A DNA stretch of 64,000 nucleotides from the NCBI GenBank assembly GCA_039881145.1, contig JAYKKI010000061.1:10824001-10888000 (forward strand), given 5' to 3'. Below the pieces are notes generated by a model that saw only the letters and a list, made by a program, of their open reading frames with translations, did no database searches and had not been told where the DNA came from. Shown piece after piece: positions 37,765-50,815 of the stretch (position 1 is the stretch's first letter; each line of letters begins with the position of its first letter). Origin of the DNA: Druceiella hillmani (Eukaryota; Arthropoda; Insecta; Lepidoptera; Hepialidae). The position numbers and the translations under genes are program-made.

Positions 37765-38755
37765 AAAACTTATTTTACTCTATATTCTTTATACTATTTC
37801 ATTTTAACTATGTTAATAAATTATATAGACATCGAACATTTCAAGCAACACGAAATCCACAACAATATTCGATTACGATCATATCAAGTGTCAATTTGAC
37901 AAATACAGTTTATATTGTTTTTGAAATTCCACACACAAAATACTGGAATAAATTTAGTCTAAGTTGATTGTTTACCCATCTGTCTCTCACTAGGCTATCG
38001 TTAGCCCTACTTACCTATATGTTTATCGTCAGTCGAAAATTTACGTTTTTAAAAGTTGTATGAGGTAATATTGTTGAGTTTACTATTGCTATTAATATAT
38101 TTTAAAAGCAACTGTGTAAATCTCAATTGGCAATATTCGATAGTTTCGTCATTTCAATTCTTTATTAGTTTTGTTTGAGATTTGGAACTATGTATTTTAC
38201 GCACATAAATAATTACTGTCGGTGCGTATAATAGTGTATTGTAATTTTTTTTTAATTCTTTGTTTATACAATTGTAGTGTAACTCGGTACAAAATTATTT
38301 TACCTATAAGGTTTACTAGCCACAGCTGGTCATTTCTGCACATTATTTCTGTTATCATAATCGATAACTGTAATGGCACCAAAGATTATTTGACAAAGTA
38401 TTAATATTTTTTCACAACAAAATGACAAGGTTAAAGAGATTATGTGAATAAGAAAAGTTCAGTGTTACTCACCTTTTAGTGTTTTTAAATTACAATAATA
38501 TTTTTGTTCTTCATTCTATATCTGAAAAAAAGATCGAAACCTTTGTGAAATAACTCGGTTTTTATAATAATTCTCAAAGCTAGTTGAGAATAAAAGTAAA
38601 TATAAAAATTTCTTAGATTATTAGTCCAGTAACAACGTAAATGGAGACATAACCTGCATATTATGTTTACAAATATTTCATGTCAGAGAATTTAACTGAA
38701 CAGAAATTATATGATTATATCAATCAAATTATTAATATTACGAAGTAAATATTTC
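37765..38755 (+). other. 1-kb segment present only in copy B
   Basis: It lies between 'acgttttgatgga' and 'atttagcatacttacaggga', which are nearly adjacent in copy A (about 30088-30120). No terminal inverted repeats or target duplication are obvious, so loss from A is as likely as insertion in B. The overlapping 60-codon frames at 38197-38404 are unremarkable. Confidence 0.85.
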
Positions 38756-38929
38756 TATTTAGCATACTTACAGGGAATCATTTAAGTTCCAAAATTCAGC
38801 CGAGCAGAAGTTGAAAACAAAAAAAATTAGTTTTTGTGCTCCTATGTTTGTAATCTTGTGGGCAATAAGTATTTAAATACCTGTCAGGCATGAACAGAAC
38901 TCACACCATAAAGATTCAGTACATATTTA

Positions 38930-40125
38930 GGCAATAACAAACATTTAAGTGTAGATAGTATTGCCATTAAACTATTCACAAATATTAATTTTTCGCAACG
39001 TAAATACATTGCAATTACATATTTCACAGGCATAAAAACGTGTTGCGTATTTCATAAAATATAAGATCGGGAACAATCGCTAAAATTTTACTGTAATCTT
39101 CTAATCAGATTTTCCGAAACGTTTTTTACGATTTTTACTCAGTAGTTTCGAAAATAGGGATGTGCATGCTGTATGTTCGCCTATTTTTTGGGATACATTT
39201 TTAAATCATAAAGAAATGATTTTTATATTCCTTATAATAATAGCTTTGAAATGATAACCCACATGATAAATAAAACCAACAAAAAGTTAAAACCTATATT
39301 TACACCCTCTCTCAATCTTATATAAACATTTTTAAAAAGAGAGCTAGTGCGAAATCTGTGGGTTAATATAATGTATTACTATTCATAACTTTAATTTTCT
39401 AAAATCTTAAATACCATCCTAACAAAATACTACCCTACTTACTGTATACAATATCTTATAGGAGTAAGAACATTGTGATTATCTCAAAAATTATGACTGC
39501 GCTAGTAAGTGGATTTCTTGAAACTCATATTTTTTCCATAAACTTGGGTTGAATATTTTCGGAAATAATGGGAGAACGTGTTTTTGCATATTTTTTCAGT
39601 AAGTCTCTGAAGTTGTAATATTTATTATTACAAAAATGAATTAGACTATTGTAACTAAACCTTTCAAACTATACGTCTTAAAACCCATATTTTTTCTATA
39701 AACTTGGATTGAATATTTTCGAAAATAAGGGGAGAACATATTTTTTGCATATTTTTTCAGTACTTCTCTGAATATGTAATATTTAATATTGCAAAAAAGA
39801 ATTAGACTGTTGTAACTAAACCTTTCTCCTATCTACCCCTATATCAATCTACCCCCAATATATACGGAATTAACAAGAAATCGGGAGTACTTACTTTAAC
39901 CCTCAGAAAATTTTGAAATAAACATTTCTAAATTTTAGCTATTGAGATTTGTGCAGGTTAATATGAGTTATTATTATGCTAAATTTCAAGTTTTACGTCA
40001 AGTAGTTTTTGAGCAAAACGGCTAGTACGCACAGACAGAGAGAGACACGTGAGTGATCTTATGAGATTCTCATTTTTCCTTTTGAGGACAGGAAAAAATG
40101 ATAATTTATTTTTTCCTTTATCTAA
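38930..40125 (+). mobile_element. Dispersed repeat in copy B, uninterrupted
   Basis: The uninterrupted counterpart of 30245-33665. It shows the likely ancestral state: one core unit directly joined to 'gatttttactcagtagtttc' and ending in the acag-rich tail with 'cacgtgagtgatcttatgag' (about 40046). Confidence 0.75.
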
Positions 40126-41778
40126 AAAGAAAAAACCCACAGACTGACATAAACCAAACAGTGTTCAGTATAATTAAAATTAAATAAAGCAGGGGAAATT
40201 TGTATCTTTATTTAATTTTTTTTTATTTTTCCTGTCTGCTTGTCTGAAAACTTGAAACTTGCGTTTTTTATATAGCCTAGCTGGAAAAATGCTGCAAACT
40301 CACACTTGATCAGGTGGTTGAAACTCACACTTGGTTTCCGATTTTAATTTTCGCATCCGATGAGCTATATTTGTACTTAATAATATATATATACTGGCAT
40401 TATTATTTATACTGATCTAATTATAAATAGAATTTTTTCAGTTTCTAATATCGTTATCAGAATTTAAAAGTTGCAGTAATCTAGGTATAGTCGTATCTTC
40501 AACACCTCTGCCTGCCCATCACACATGCTAACGTAAATGAACACCTATATCAAAAAAAATACTCGTTTACTATCTACCAAGACCATATTATTTGGTAAAC
40601 TAAATCACGGTTTTATCCATGTACAAACTAGTAAGTTTTTTTAAGTCTCCTAATCCCACATATACTCTACCTGTTTTTCCCTCTTACCGCATCTTTTCCC
40701 TTTGTCCTTCATTTTTTTTATGTTCCTGGTCGCGTATAAAATTGAGGAAGTATTTATAAAATGCAGCAACTCAAGAACTGATATTTACTAATTGTAAACT
40801 CACTTAGCGCCACACTTGTCGATGTGCACCAATTTTAAAGTTCATGCGCCTTATCTTGATCGCTTACATTATATTTTACCTAAAATTAAAATATATGTTT
40901 TATATTTTTAATAGTCAATTTTGTTCTATTTTATTAAAACTACATTGTTGCAAAAGTAAGAAATATTGATGTTGGTTCAGTTTTAATTCGGATTTTATCC
41001 ATTGTCCAAACCAGCTAACCAGAATGATTGTGTGCAATTATTTTATCTTCCACATGCGGCTTTAACTAAGCAGTAATAACTCGTGATTATTAATTAAGGA
41101 CAATTACTGCGTTCTAATAAGCACTTTGATTGGTCTAATTTGTTTTTGCTTGTAAATTAAAACAGGGCGCAACAATATGACCACAAAAATGAGGATGAGG
41201 AATTTAATCAATAAAAAAGATACTTCGCTGACATTTTCTGCTGAAGTGCATGCTTCATCCACCCCTCGCTCTAATGCATGTACTCTGAAAGTAAACCTTT
41301 TAAAATATATGTAAAATTGATAATTGAATTGAGTACCAACTACAAATATGAAAATTATGGGTCTAATAGTGTTTCTAATGAATCGTAAAAAAACTTTGTA
41401 CTGAGAAAAAATATTTTAATCTATTGTATTAAATTTACTGCTTATCAATTATAAATTGCTTGTCAATAAAAAGCTACCATTAACAATTTTTTCGTTTTAT
41501 TTCTTTCCTTGCAACCGCCTTTCAATTATCTTTAAAATAATACATCATATATTGAATATTAGAAAGTATTATTGTAATTCAGTTATAAACTTGGAATAAC
41601 AAAATGTGCTATAAAATATTCATAAACATTCACCTGTGGATATCTTCTGTTCCTTGTTCATAAATGCCGATGAGAGATTCACGAATCTTTGAACTTAATG
41701 ATTTGCAAATAAAACAAACCAGATAAATTATTGAATTAATTGTAAGATTAATATGCGTAATGCCATCCATTATAGTAA

Positions 41779-42033
41779 TTATAAAAGCAATTTTTTTCTG
41801 TAATTATGTTTGTACCGAAACGTCAAATTACCATATCTTCTTTTTAGTTGCTGAATTGCAATGAAACATAGCCTAGGTATCGCCATAGACTCAATGTCCA
41901 CACTACTTTCGCCAATGTATGTCTGTTTAAAAGACTTCATTGCGCCATACGAAATAGGCATAGCGCCATTTATTGTTGTTAATGTACAATCATTTTTGTA
42001 ATCAGTACGCATTGAATAACTAGGCGTAGGCAT
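41779..42033 (-). other. 84-codon ORF, copy B, unrecognised
   Basis: Duplicate of the frame at 35426-35680, with two residue differences. No family recognised. Confidence 0.2.
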
Positions 42034-42863
42034 TTCTTTGTTGTTGTACTACTGCGATGTAAATTAATATTCACAAATATCCTCTAAAAGAATGAACTGT
42101 TTCAGATAAAATAAATATTAAATATTATGTAATGTCAAGCCCTATGTTATTCAAAAGTTCCATTTCAACTTAGTCCATAGTTCTTACGTAATGCATGTTT
42201 AAAGAAATACACAAACAGACAAAGAGAAAAACATACAAAAACTAAAAAAAACAATACTTTCATGTTATATTACTGATATTAGGTGTCTCTAAATCATTAT
42301 ATTACGAGTGCGAACGTATATTTCTTTGCCCTTCTTTCACATCGCAACGCAGCAACAGGGTAATATGTGTTTTGGTACAGAAAATTATTTAGCGGTTAGG
42401 CAATACCACAAACTAATTTTTATTGCGAAATCTCATCCTTACTGATATCCAAATCTTCTTTAACATATAAATGCGAACGTATGTTTGTCCATCTTTCACG
42501 TCCTAACGGAGGAAAATATCAAAGAGATTATTTTCATACAGATAGTTACTGAACCGAGAAATGATATAAACTGCTTTTACCTCGGGAAATCTCATTTGAA
42601 CGGAAAAAGTGTACAAAAGGAATAAGAAAGCTGCTGCTTGTGTTATGACGTCACGGAATTAAAGGCTCATTATCTAGTTGGCGCTATCGAATAAAATATT
42701 CTATATGGCACTGCATGTTTTAATTTCTCCCTGTAAGTTCGAAACTATAATCGCGTGAGCGAAGGAGCTGGTAAAAGTTAGTATGTATAGGTGAAACAGA
42801 TACGTATTTTAGATATTTTTGTACCAAATGTAAAAATTAGTTGTATTCTGAAATATTATCTTG

Positions 42864-44105
42864 GTTTAAAATCCAATAAAAACAAGACTCGTCGTGGCTT
42901 TTTATTCCTTTGTTTATATTCAAAATTCAAATCAAAACTAACAAAAAAATAGACGACATGATTCAAATACTTCTTGAAGATTTCCTTACTAAAATAACAA
43001 TGTGGAACAATAAACTTAATGCATTTAATAATCGAAAAAGTGAAGTTAAACCGAAATCCATTTTTAAATACCGAAATAATACATCATTAGTTTCTATTAA
43101 TGCAATATTTGTCGTATAAGTTTCGTTTAAAAATAATTTAATGCAATAATTTAAAGAAAATAATACAATTCCACCATACATGTAATCATACTATACATAA
43201 CTCTGTTTGGACGAGTCTTGAAGCCGGAATATAATGTCAATAAACTTGAAAAACTAAATGTCGTAAATTTAAATATTATTACAATCTACATATATTAATA
43301 AAATTACAGCGCTTTTCTTTCCTTACTCTATCACAATAATAGATTTTTTTTCAATTCTTCCTTTCCAAGTGTTACGTAAAGCATAGAAAATTTTGTTCTT
43401 AATTGTAAATAAAAGATGGTGAAAATTTTAAATAAACACTGAATTTTCTGATGTAATACAAGACAAAAGAAAACTATGGAAATTATGTTGCTTTTTTTAA
43501 TTCAAACAGTAATTTGTTCGTTCTACGTAATATAACTTGCATTATAATTATCATGAATATCTTTATTAAGAAAGCGTTTATATCGAGAAGATTCCGTCGG
43601 GCTAGAATTACATTGGCCACAATGATTGAGTGCCATCATCGTTCCCACATCATTGATAGACCGACGCTACGTGTACCGCTTTTTGTCCGCATACCGTCCT
43701 ATTTACCACAAATTCCTGAAGTACATAACAGTTGTTTTCCTGGCAGCACCCTAAAATTTAGCTAAAACTACGCGACATCCTCTGAAATATGAGACCTCTG
43801 GCAACGCTAGACAATAAACGTTTCGTCCATGTAACAAAATGAGGAACTAAGTTATTTCATAACGTTATAGGCCATAATAAAATAAATCAAAGATATTTGA
43901 ATATTCAATCTTAAATATTTTAGGTACTAGTTAGCAATATTTTAAATTGTATTGAACTTTGACCAATTATTGCGTCGCGTAACAGATAGTTACCTACTTA
44001 CTTATGTAATTAGGTTCTTACCAGTGTTTTTTCTGCAATTTTTTCACTATTTGTGCTTTTTCGCACGTGTATCATCAACCAATTTTTAATACGCCCGTTT
44101 ATAAA
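42864..44105. other. Intergenic DNA, nothing firmly recognised
   Basis: Short open frames only (42910-43119 +, 43514-43765 +). The 43600-43800 patch is less AT-rich and may be a short dispersed repeat, but no second copy lies in this window. Confidence 0.4.
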
Positions 44106-44108
44106 CAG

Positions 44109-44150
44109 TCTAGGCTATTTGTAAATGAAAACGTTTTACAAATAGCCTAA
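44109..44150. repeat. Short palindrome
   Basis: taggctatttgtaaa and its complement, separated by about 9 bases. Confidence 0.8.
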
Positions 44151-44233
44151 CAGATTTCTTTTTTGCTTTAGGTCACTTTTAATGCATTCAGTTCAACAAT
44201 AAAGCTAGCGTATATAACGATAGGCGATTATAA

Positions 44234-44375
44234 CCCCCCCCCCCCCCCCTTTTTGCCAAACGGTTCGACAATTGGTCTAGGCGTTTGGTAAAATTGCAGC
44301 GCGTCACAATCGGCCTAGGTGCTTCGTGAAATGGCGACGCGTTACGATCGGCCTAAACGTTATGTTAACAGCGTA
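44234..44375. repeat. Poly-C run followed by a 3-unit GC-rich tandem repeat
   Basis: A run of about 16 C (44234-44249) is followed by three diverged units of about 48 bp. Each holds '(c/a)aatcggcctaggcgttt' + 'ggtaaaat.gc..cgcgt.ac'. It is clearly GC-richer than its surroundings. Confidence 0.65.
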
Positions 44376-46776
44376 TTAAACAATCGGTTATATAAATTAC
44401 GTTCTTTTTATATATTTCAAAAATCCATTTTACATACTTGTACATAAATTGTTTGTCTATGATGCGCCAGGAATTAAAAAATCATGATAGATAAGAGTAA
44501 AAATGTCCACATTTTCCACGAAAAGTTTCATGGTATAATAAATTTAAACTGAGGGAGAAGCTATTTTGTTCAGTCATACTTTTAAAAAGGAAATATTACG
44601 ATTTCCTTCTTAATATTTACTTTTTAAAAGGAAATATTACGATGTCGTCTTCTGTTACAGTTTCCGTTAATTATATACAATAAAAAACATCAGCTTTCAA
44701 TTTGTTGATATATAAGAATCCAAGAAAAAGAAATAAAAAGTTCAGCAAAATACCAATAAACATCAACGAAAAGATGCTCCTTGCATGGAAGGAACCACTT
44801 CCCGTTGGGTTGACAAATTGCATTTGAATGCAGGGCGTAAAACGTAGAACTTCATTTTCGACATATTGAATAAATTCACAAATATTGCTGTAAAGGCTTC
44901 AGTCACTAACTTCTTTTATACTAGAGAGGTCAGCAGCTACACTAGACATAACATTCACAGAAAATCATTGAAACACTTGTCAATTTTTTGCTAAAAATAC
45001 ATTTTTTATGAAAAAACCACGATCGCTGCTGTATTACACATTTAATTTTGTACAGATTTTTCGAAAACGATTTTTCACATTTAGCCGTGGCTTCTGAAAG
45101 CTGTAAAATATAAAACAGGGATCACTTTATTCTTGATATCGTTACGTAATAAACCCCAATCAACAAATTTTAAAAGTTATAACGAATCTAATATGCCTGA
45201 AAATCGTGTAAGAATTTTAACTTGATTATCTGGTTAAAATTTAATGCAACTTCGTTGATTACGTACTTCATTGCAGAATATAGATCATATCGTTATTCAA
45301 GCCACACATTGTTTATTTTTATTCAAGCGCTAGTTGTTTTTTTAGCAAAATTAAGAACGGCAATTCAAGTATACAGGAATGACCCAAAGTTATTTTTATC
45401 AGTATGACTGTACAAACAAAGATTTATTACGCGTTATTTTTATTATTGTAAATTTCAAGAAATTATAAAGTGAATTAAAAATTTTGACTTAGTATTTAGA
45501 CTAATTGAATATTGACGTGGTTTCTATCGAAGTGCAAATAATTGTTTACTACATTGATAAAGTAAACAATTATTAGTCAATATGGTAGTTAGATGAAACA
45601 TAAAGACTATTACGATGTTTTTAAAATCTGGATTGTCTTTATTCATTATGGACTCAGTTAATTTTTTTTTTTGTGATAACCCAATTACGTGCACTTTTAT
45701 CGAATCATCTCGTTGTAAGTCCGTTTCTCTGTCACTTCAATCATGATATGATGATCTCCATCGCCATATACTATGATGCAGGGTTTTAATTTGTACGAAT
45801 TATAGTTACTATTAAACCAAAAACCTACGTTAGGCACAAAATATTTTATTCGACGTTTTAGGAGTCATTTTGAATGGCGAAACAAGTCATGACTAATTCT
45901 TTTCTTTAAGTCCATTGTATAGAAAAGTTCGTCACTGTATATCAAAAAGTATTGGCATAGCCTTAGATAAAATTAAAGACATATGAGAGGTAAGAACTTA
46001 AGGAATGAGTGTAAGCCGATATTTCCCGTGTAGAGGGTTTGTCAATTTTTGCCATAATTTTGATTAGTGAATTCATCCTACATCTAACGAATTCATGATA
46101 CATTTTAAAATCTGCCGAGCTAAAACAAAATATTTTCTCTGTGTAAAATATAGACGACCATTTGAAATTAATAAAATGTTAAGTAACGTATTGTAATCAC
46201 AAACTTTGATGTTGTAATTTATTCAAGTTTTTAAATATTTTTTTCAAAGTATTAACTTGGTGGGTTTAAACGGCTCGATTCGACATCGATATAATTTTTG
46301 GGAATTTGAATTACCACAGAAAAAATTATTGAAGTTTTAATAGCAATATATCCTAAGAACAGTTTGCTATTTAACGATAAAATATTAATGGAAAATTTAT
46401 AAAATCTATGTCATGCTATCAAAGCTGTTATTTTTCTAAAATTATGGCATGGATGAATTATTTTTTTATAATACATGAGTTATAACTATAACTACATTTT
46501 TTAAATTATTTTCTAGCACGATATTTGCTTCACCCTTTTATTTGTATAATTATTCTAATCCTAATATTTATTATCATTTGTACGCTTTATTAACTTTTAT
46601 CTAAAATATAACACACTTTGAGAACCATCGACCAATATTTTCAGACGTAATGCTAATAATAACTGGTTATCAACAAAACGCACTACTGGCTGCTGTGTGA
46701 TAGGCGAAAAAGAATACAAACGAATTTTAAAGATACCAAATTTATACTGTGTGATGTGTATGAGAGAACTTATATC
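44376..46776. other. Intergenic DNA with a small palindrome
   Basis: A 14-bp-arm palindrome (aataattgtttact...agtaaacaattatt) lies at 45537-45574. A duplicated 'tttttaaaaggaaatattacgat' lies at about 44580 and 44621. No gene was recognised. Confidence 0.45.
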
Positions 46777-46891
46777 AATAACAAACTAATGTTAAGTGTT
46801 GCAGGCCTGTTACATATAGTATGCGTTTAATGCTATGAAACGCATACTATATATAACAGGCCTGCAACATTTTTAACATTAGTTTGTTATT
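46777..46891. mobile_element. Near-perfect palindrome, 52-bp arms
   Basis: The arms run inward from aataacaaactaatgttaa at both ends, through tgttgcaggcctgttacata, to gtatgcgttt, and enclose a 9-base loop (aatgctatg). Only a few mismatches or short indels occur (ttaagtg versus ttaaaaatg; acatata versus atatata). The length and symmetry fit a foldback/MITE-like element or a hairpin-RNA locus; no target duplication is certain. Confidence 0.85.
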
Positions 46892-48540
46892 TATAAATTT
46901 AAAGGTTTTGGTCAATCAGGTTTCTTTGTCATAGCGTATAATTAAATGTGTGTCTGTATTATTTTTAAAGAAAAATATGCTCACGAATTAATTAGATTAA
47001 TTAACTCCACATAATACAGATAAGGCTCGTATTTAAGCATTAATACAATACAACGGCGTTTAAATTATTGTATATTTTATCTAAGTTTATCGATTCATTT
47101 AAAACTTGCAAAGGACAACCTCGATTAAACTAATGACTTCATCCAATGTAATATTTTAAACTTCCGAATTTTTCAAAGCATCTAAAAAATTATATTTGTT
47201 TTAAAAAAAATGTTCATAGAGTTGAGTAGCGAAATAAAAATGTTACATTAAAAATATTGACAATATCGATTCGGTTACAAATGGCTCTATTAAATGTTTA
47301 TAAAAATTTACTCTATTTACTTTTATATTAGGCTTATTGGTTTAAAATATTACAAGGTTTAACGTAATAGCAGGTGGATGGGAGATACACCACATATTAT
47401 ATACACCACATATTTATATCAACAATACTTCGATCATTACCAAAATTTGTTAAATCGCGAAATATAAATAAACTCACCGCATCCAATATTGAGGTATTTG
47501 AATTATGAATCCATTTAATTTAATGCTTCTCATTTTTCAAAAATTTAGTTAAAATTAACTTAAGTCTCTTTTTAAGGCATTAATACTGTCTAAAATTGCA
47601 TCAAATGCTTATTTACTTTCTAAAATATTTAAACCCTAAATTACAATATATAAAACTATTCATGATTATAACAATTATAATTGATGAATGAGTACTTCCG
47701 AATGAAACTATATCCTTTCACGCCTACATCTCATGTCTTTGTAATTTAATTCAAGAAAGTCGATAAATGTATTTCGCTAACACATTCGCTAGTACATCAC
47801 TAAATGAAATGAAATTAATGCAACCATAAAGAATTTCATTTTATGGAAAATTTTTGACAAATTTTTAATAGAATGAAATACAATTATTTATGAGAAATAC
47901 AAAAGTATTTCGAATTTGAAAAGAACGCGACTGCTTTTGCTCATAAGATAGTGTAGACAAGAAATATTTATGTTCAGTAATCATTCGATTTATATTTACC
48001 ATTTGACCCGATAGTGTATTAAAATAAATATAGAATTTAATTGAAAAAAGAGACGACTAATGTAAGTAGCACAAACTATTGTAATAGCACTTCTTTTACT
48101 CAACGGGATACGTTTTTGATACACCCTCCTTTGCCTATTCTTATCTCCTAGATTTGAGTGGTGAAATTCGTTCATTTTAATACTGAAGATAAAATATCAA
48201 ACTTCTAGTAACGGAAATGTTTTGGAAGCTCTTAACCATGAAACAGGTATTTGAATTTGAAGTGAGTTAATTTTAAATATTATCACATATTATGGGTAAA
48301 CTCGCGATTTACTCAATATCGATTTTTATTGTAAAGAGTACGTTATAACGAGCAAACGTTACAAAGAAAAACCAGTAGTCACCTCAACAACAATGATATA
48401 TATTGTTGTCAGATAGTTATTCTTTTGATAATGACATTTTTCGCCTAATCTTTGTACCATATGCTATGGGCTTAGCTTTAAGGGACATTTCGGTTAACTA
48501 TACCTCTTTTAATTATTTATATTGTGCATATATTAGCAAA
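46892..48540. other. Intergenic DNA, nothing recognised
   Basis: AT-rich sequence without coding, RNA or repeat features that I can support. Confidence 0.45.
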
Positions 48541-48587
48541 GTTCAGCTCAATGTAGGAAATATATATTAATGTTTCCTACATTGAAC
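48541..48587. repeat. Short palindrome
   Basis: Arms gttcagctcaatgtaggaaa and tttcctacattgaac with a roughly 12-base loop; the left arm has a small bulge. Confidence 0.75.
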
Positions 48588-48693
48588 ACTTTAGATAAGA
48601 TACGAAATTTATTCCGACTATATTTTTTTGATTTTGAGTGAATTGCAAATCAATTTCTCACAAAAATAACCTAAATGAAGTTTCTATTTATTT

Positions 48694-48759
48694 AATTCAT
48701 AAAATTTTAATGTCTTATTATATAGTTATATATAGTAAGACATTAAAATTTTAAGAATT
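48694..48759. repeat. Palindrome, 28-bp arms
   Basis: Arms aattcataaaattttaatgt + cttattatata and the complement, with a loop of about 8 bases. One mismatch (cat/aag) lies near the outer end. Confidence 0.85.
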
Positions 48760-49189
48760 GAATCAGGTTTTTTTATAAAGTTTTATATTAATTTAAGCTA
48801 CATTGCGGTTCCTTCTTTACCACAACGTAACAACTGACGAGCTAGAGGGGGAAATAGTTCAACATTTTTCGAACATTTTGCTACGTTCTGAAGTATATAC
48901 GGTCATTGCTTGTAAAAAAAAACATGTCTTCATTTAAATCTTACGCTCTTTAAATCACGTGGCATATAACGTTAGGTAAAAGACAAAGTTAAAGATTTTA
49001 ATGCCATTAAAAAAAATTTAATTTAATGGAAATGTAAACTAAAATGATACAATTCAATAAGCATTTTGTATTATCCCGACACCACATTCCCTACACTCCA
49101 CACTAGCGAAGAGATTTCATTGCCTACACTATTGCATACGTACTCTCCTGTCCGTATCCGTTTGTGTGTGTGCGTAAATTAATGTAGGG

Positions 49190-49380
49190 CTGCAGCGTGC
49201 AGGTAAAGAATATTTATTATTACCACGGATCGGCTCGATTTTTGCGGGCGTCCGCGCCGATCGACCGAGACGACTCAACATGGCCGTTGCCTGTTTCTCT
49301 TTCTAACCAACAGCGTCAATCGGAAGACCGACTGTTTAGCGCGCTGACGCAATAACTTTACAATGGCGCGCATGTATTTA
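49190..49380. promoter_or_regulatory. CpG-rich island, possible promoter/first exon
   Basis: The block from 49230 to 49375 is GC- and CpG-rich (gcgggcgtccgcgccgatcg and similar) in an otherwise very AT-rich window. A consensus-like donor (gtgcag|gtaaag) lies at about 49200. The only ATG (49279) opens just eight codons. It could be a 5' exon of an unseen gene or the unrelated end of a repeat. Confidence 0.3.
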
Positions 49381-49675
49381 TAATTATCTAATTGTAAAAA
49401 TGTAATTATGCAAATATACATTTAGCACTATACGTATAATTGTTGAAAGTGATTTGAGAATAATATTATTTTTAAAGAATTTGAAAAAAGTTACTTAGTA
49501 TGGAGTTTGAAAAAGAAATAAAATTTTTAAAAAAATTTATATAGTTTATTTACAAAAGTGATACACTGAAATACTTTCTTCTAAAACTTTTGTCTCTAAA
49601 CATTTTATTGTTATATCGCACAACATTAAATATTTTAAATCTAACAAATCGTTTTTTTAAGTATTCTAAAATATT

Positions 49676-50722
49676 TTAAATCTCACAAATATTTTTTTTA
49701 GGTAAATCAAATCTAATTTCATTTATCTTGGCAATTATTTCGTTACTAATATGATAAAAATCACCGTTCACAAAATGATCTTTACAGATGCTATCTATTT
49801 TTAAAATATATTGTTTGAAATCTTCTAGTAGATTAATTAAAGCGACAAATGAATGGTCAGTTCTGTGTGCTTTAAAGCATATGAAAAGATTTTTTTCATC
49901 AAATTGTTTATTTTTTTTAAACATAATTCTGCATAATTTCGCATTCTTTATGATGGTCATGACACTTATTTAATAAATATCTACATACATATATAATTTT
50001 TAATTTTCTTCAGGAAGCTCGAAACTGTAGTCAGTGGTCCTCACTTGCAAAGATTTTTGAGATAAGCCTATAGTTACTTGTTCTTTTGCTATGTATGAGA
50101 TTTGGGCATATTCTACGCTCCTAAGTAGATGACCTAAGTCTTCAGGACAATTTTTAAATTCCGAGTGTCTGATGATGTTAAACATGAAAAGCTTCCGAAA
50201 AGCTGAACAAAGTGAATGGCAGACGGCTCACGACAGTGAGCCTTGACACCTTGTTGTTCAACTTACCGAAAGAAGTTTTCGAGTGCGTCCTATTTAAGCC
50301 TTCTTGTAAACAAGTAATTATAACCTGTATTTTAAGGTCTACTTTTGATACTGCTTTAATACTTATCAAAAATCCTTTGATAAATTTCATTGTCTTTGTT
50401 ATATCTCTGCCACTCTGACGATTAATTACTCGTAATAGAGAAAGGATATGTTGTGTTTTTTCTGAGTGTTTATTTGAAAATCTGCCTGATAAAATGCCTT
50501 TTTGTACTTGTAATTATCATTATTTGTAATTATCAGAAGAATTTAAAATATCGAGCGCGACATTCATTACCTTAATAAATTTAGCGGTGCCTAAACTTTT
50601 TCCGGAAATCTTTTCTGAATCGATTAAAGTACTGATGGTTACCGTGACTGTTCGACTTAAAGTTTGTAGCGTACTTCACACGCATTTTTTCGAAATTATT
50701 TGGTCTGATATGTGACTCAGTC
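49676..50722 (-). pseudogene. P-element/THAP9-like transposase relic
   Basis: Minus-strand fragments in order are: HIRPNNFEKMRVKYAT, then after a frameshift LSRTVTVTISTLIDSEKISG and TAKFIKVMNVALDILNSS (50722 to about 50530); TKTMKFIKGFLISIKAV (near 50340-50390); SEFKNCPEDLGHLLRSVEY (near 50080-50170); and a basic C-terminal frame (49960-49676). The series 'L.P..F.KM(R/K)V..A.QV(L/F)S', 'TA.F(I/V)...N...D.(L/F)N(S/C)', 'T.GF..(L/F)..(S/I)' and 'NCE.D' is the signature of the C-terminal half of P-element transposases. Several frameshifts and stops are present. The N-terminal THAP and GTPase-like parts are absent; a TA microsatellite begins directly upstream (50726). No terminal repeats were found. 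Confidence 0.65.
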
Positions 50723-50725
50723 AAT

Positions 50726-50744
50726 TTATATATATATATATATA

Positions 50745-50815
<71 letters not shown>

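Larger units (their letters stand above)
36512..42863 (+). repeat. Tandem segmental duplication, copy B (6.35 kb)
   Basis: Direct repeat of 28849-36511, ending at attatcttgg (42855-42864). It keeps a single partial satellite-core unit at about 38965-39120 where A has eleven. Colinear landmarks include 'ccgtccgtttgttacaacaa' (29275 and 36940), 'cctgcccatcacacatgcta' (34142 and 40511) and 'gctgcttgtgttatgacgtc' (36279 and 42632). Confidence 0.95.

Noticed and set aside
43514..43765. 83-codon basic ORF
   Set aside because: No motif, no splice context, and the patch looks like a short repeat.
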